Shown piece by piece: positions 61,856-64,000 of a DNA stretch of 64,000 nt. The stretch spans positions 62,001-126,000 of the forward strand of contig NZ_QFZQ01000008.1 of the NCBI RefSeq assembly GCF_003171675.1, read 5' to 3'. The DNA comes from Reichenbachiella versicolor (GTDB taxonomy: Bacteria > Bacteroidota > Bacteroidia > Cytophagales > Cyclobacteriaceae). A program made the translations under genes and the position numbers. Within the stretch, counting starts at the first letter, position 1. Each line of letters starts with the position of its first letter. A model generated the notes under the pieces. The model searched no databases. It had not been told where the DNA came from and saw only the letters and a program-made list of their open reading frames with translations.

Positions 61856-63196
61856 TTATTTAAAGAAGTCCTCAATTTTGCGAATGCACTCAGGTTTGGA
61901 AAGTACAACGACTCTATCCTTAGGTTCGAACTGAAAGTTACCTCGAGCGGTGATTCCTTTACCATTTCTAATAACTCCACCAACAATCGCCCCCTTAGGA
62001 AAACCAAGGCTTTTCAGTTCCTGACCTAAAATTTTAGAACAGTCTTTTACTTCGAATTCTACAATTTCACCATCCACTCCGTGAATACTTGTGTGGTTGA
62101 CGACTTCACCTTTTCTAATGTATCTGAATATAAAACTTGCAGCAATCAACTTTTTGTTGATCATAGTATCCACACCTATGTTTTGGGACAAATGGATATA
62201 GTCAATATTCTCTACGAGCGAAATAGTCTTAGGCACTCCATGGTTTTTAGCTACTAGAGATGAGATCATATTAGTCTCAGAATTCCCCGTTACAGCTATG
62301 AAGGCATCCATGTCGTCTATTCCTTCTTCTTTGAGCAGTTCTACATCACGCCCATCACCATTGATGATCATTACATTGTGAAATTGATCAGCCAGTTCGA
62401 AGCACTTATCTCTGTCTTGCTCTATTAATTTGATATTATATTTTTTGTTGAGGAGGCTAGCCGTTTGGATACCGATTTTGCTTCCTCCAAGGATCATAAG
62501 ATTTTTAATGTCCTTGCTACTTTTTCCTGCTAACGATAATACTCTATCTACGCCGTTGGGCTGACAAATAAAGTAGGCGTGATCATCTTCATGAAATCTG
62601 TTGTCACCATGAGGAATAATGGTCTCTTTATCCCTCAAGATAGCAACCGTACTAAAGTTGTGATCAGGGTTGAGATACGCAGTTTCTACAAGACTCTTGT
62701 CTTTCAACTCGGAATTGCCATCAATAGTGATTCCCACCAAAGACAAAATACCTTGTTCGAAGTTGAATAGATCAGTTACTGCAGATTCTTTGAGAAGTCT
62801 TTTGATCTCTTTGGCTGCAAGTGACTCAGGAGATATTACTTCGTCAATACCGATTTTTTGGTGATCTAAAATGTCTTTTTTGTGAAGAAACTCTGTGTTG
62901 GTGATTCGAGATATAGTTTTTTTTGCCCCCAATTGCTTACCAATCATACAAGTCGTGATATTGGTAGCCTCAGACTCTGTGACGGCAATGAGTAAGTCTG
63001 CTTTACAGACCTGAGCTTTTTCTAAAACCTTAATCGAAGTAGAGTTTCCTTTGACAGTTTGTACGTCAAGATGATTCGAGACATACTGTAATCGATCATC
63101 ACTCATATCTATGATATCGATATCATGTGCTTCGTAGGCTAGTAATTTCGCAAGGTGAAATCCTACATCTCCTGCTCCTGCTATTATTATTCTCAT
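61856..63196 (-). CDS. trkA: TrkA, NAD-binding potassium transport regulator
   Basis: 446 residues with two RCK units: N-terminal Rossmann IIAGAGDVGFHLAKLL at 4-19 followed by a TrkA_C domain, and a second Rossmann LMILGGSKIGIQTASLL near 229-245 followed by another TrkA_C domain. TrkA binds NAD(H) and gates TrkH. It is the first gene of the trkA-trkH-lgt run. Confidence 0.95.
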   Translation of the reverse strand: MRIIIAGAGDVGFHLAKLLAYEAHDIDIIDMSDDRLQYVSNHLDVQTVKGNSTSIKVLEKAQVCKADLLIAVTESEATNITTCMIGKQLGAKKTISRITNTEFLHKKDILDHQKIGIDEVISPESLAAKEIKRLLKESAVTDLFNFEQGILSLVGITIDGNSELKDKSLVETAYLNPDHNFSTVAILRDKETIIPHGDNRFHEDDHAYFICQPNGVDRVLSLAGKSSKDIKNLMILGGSKIGIQTASLLNKKYNIKLIEQDRDKCFELADQFHNVMIINGDGRDVELLKEEGIDDMDAFIAVTGNSETNMISSLVAKNHGVPKTISLVENIDYIHLSQNIGVDTMINKKLIAASFIFRYIRKGEVVNHTSIHGVDGEIVEFEVKDCSKILGQELKSLGFPKGAIVGGVIRNGKGITARGNFQFEPKDRVVVLSKPECIRKIEDFFK

Positions 63197-63290
63197 AGAA
63201 TGTGACGATGGTCAAGACCAAGGCAAATATACAGGTGGGTTTGATATGATGAAAGCTTAACCCGTAAAGTAGGGGTTTTGCTTATATAAG

Positions 63291-63971
63291 TTACACTTTT
63301 CTCCCGCGTGTCATTTCCTTTTTTCCAGGAGGTCCTGGAAGTGATTCGGTGTCATATCCAGCTGCTCTCAGATCTCGCTTAAACTGGCCTTGCGCGCAAT
63401 AGGTGGAGAAAATACCGCCTTTAGCAGTAGAGGAATACATCTTATTGAGTACCTCTAGACTCCACATTTCTGGTTGTTTGGATGGTGCAAATGCATCGAA
63501 ATAGATTATATCGAATTGATCATTTCTTGTTTCAAAATCAAAAACATCCGTCTCTAATTTCTCCAAAACGAAGTTGTCAGTTACACTTACAGGTACATTC
63601 CAAGCGGCATCATGTAACTTTTCAAAAAGCTCTTTGTCACCTATAGGACTATTGTCCGTGTAATTGAGCTCGGAAACAATTTCTGAACCTACTGGAAACT
63701 TCTCTAGAGAACAATATTCCACTGTAAAATTAGAATCTAACACTTTTGATGCTGTCAGCCATGCATTTAAACCTGTACCAAAACCTATCTCTAAAATTTT
63801 GATTGTCTCCTGATTTGGATAGCATCTTCGATGCTCTTCAAGCGCCTTATCAATAAAAACATAAAGAGCTTCTGTAAGAGCTCCATGTGTAGAATGGTAG
63901 GTTTCATTCATATCCGGCAAAAACAGAGACGAAGAACCATCCTTGGTTTTGATGATTTCTACTTTAGGCAT
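63291..63971 (-). CDS. mnmD: tRNA (5-methylaminomethyl-2-thiouridine)-methyltransferase MnmD
   Basis: 226 residues, matching the stand-alone methyltransferase half of MnmC. SAM-binding motif LEIGFGTGLNAWLTA at about 60-74, then DIIYFDAFAPSKQPEMWS, and the C-terminal LPGPPGKKEMTRG. It methylates the wobble uridine side chain of tRNAs for Glu, Gln and Lys. The oxidase half of MnmC is absent here; the FAD oxidoreductase at 53092 is a distant possible counterpart. No known partner adjoins. Confidence 0.93.
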   Translation of the reverse strand: MPKVEIIKTKDGSSSLFLPDMNETYHSTHGALTEALYVFIDKALEEHRRCYPNQETIKILEIGFGTGLNAWLTASKVLDSNFTVEYCSLEKFPVGSEIVSELNYTDNSPIGDKELFEKLHDAAWNVPVSVTDNFVLEKLETDVFDFETRNDQFDIIYFDAFAPSKQPEMWSLEVLNKMYSSTAKGGIFSTYCAQGQFKRDLRAAGYDTESLPGPPGKKEMTRGRKV

Positions 63972-64000
63972 ATTTATAGATCAATACAGTGGCATGAGCT
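63972..64000. other. Window end, no feature seen
   Basis: 29 bp upstream of mnmD with no recognisable element; a neighbouring gene probably begins beyond the edge. Confidence 0.3.

Noticed and set aside
63230-63270. Terminator for mnmD at the AACCC/GGGTT pairing
   Set aside because: Stem is only 5 bp and no U-tract follows on the mnmD strand.

Overview
The window comes from a marine-type Bacteroidota, most likely order Cytophagales. Three things point there. The first is gene content: porU and porV of the type IX secretion system, lptB beside a bacterial GH3 gene, WG-repeat and DUF1987/SiaC-type proteins, a long Lgt, and an OMP_b-brl_3-type TonB receptor. The second is Bacteroidota-style promoter elements (TAnnTTTG) close to several start codons. 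The third is the near absence of Shine-Dalgarno sequences. I cannot name the genus from the sequence.

Layout. 1-5700: the 5' part of a GH3-family gene, lptB, an HTH/PIN toxin-antitoxin pair, mutS and a small secreted protein. 5900-6431: an SPOUT RNA methyltransferase. 6441-11829: a compact, AT-rich minus-strand cassette of five genes with overlapping or nearly touching ends: XRE regulator, m5C DNA methyltransferase, a protein with a GHKL ATPase at each end, a receiver-like protein and a caspase-like (clan CD) putative protease. This is the best candidate for an undescribed (probably defence) system. An intergenic hairpin cluster and a HU-like/DUF4469-type gene follow. 13131-22440: TonB receptor, fumC, a SPOR protein, map, a zinc-ribbon membrane protein, a flavoprotein plus ACR3-like transporter pair (probable arsenic resistance), and tRNA-Arg(TCG). 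22509-31704: sucC, a three-gene histidine kinase/response regulator module, a SiaC-like protein followed by four tandem structured repeats with covarying stems, lolD-like ABC ATPase plus EamA transporter, and a lipoprotein with an HExxH-type site. 31819-39746: a seven-gene minus-strand operon joining a SpoIIE phosphatase/STAS/anti-sigma kinase switch to three SurA-like periplasmic proteins and MoxR. 39887-45018: guaB, hemA and a WG-repeat protein. 45128-52849: M16-like protein, porV, porU, pssA, an MBL hydrolase and a small membrane protein. 53092-58834: an FAD oxidoreductase, a very large propeller/barrel protein and yicC, followed by a six-unit 41-bp palindromic repeat array. 59297-63971: lgt, trkH, trkA, mnmD.

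Many genes serve the cell envelope (lptB, lolD-like, SurA-like proteins, lgt, pssA, porU/porV, TonB receptor, SPOR). The rest is central metabolism (fumC, sucC, guaB, hemA) and signalling. The two low-GC islands (HTH/PIN at about 1.2-2.2 kb and the cassette at 6.4-11.8 kb) look like accessory insertions among housekeeping genes.
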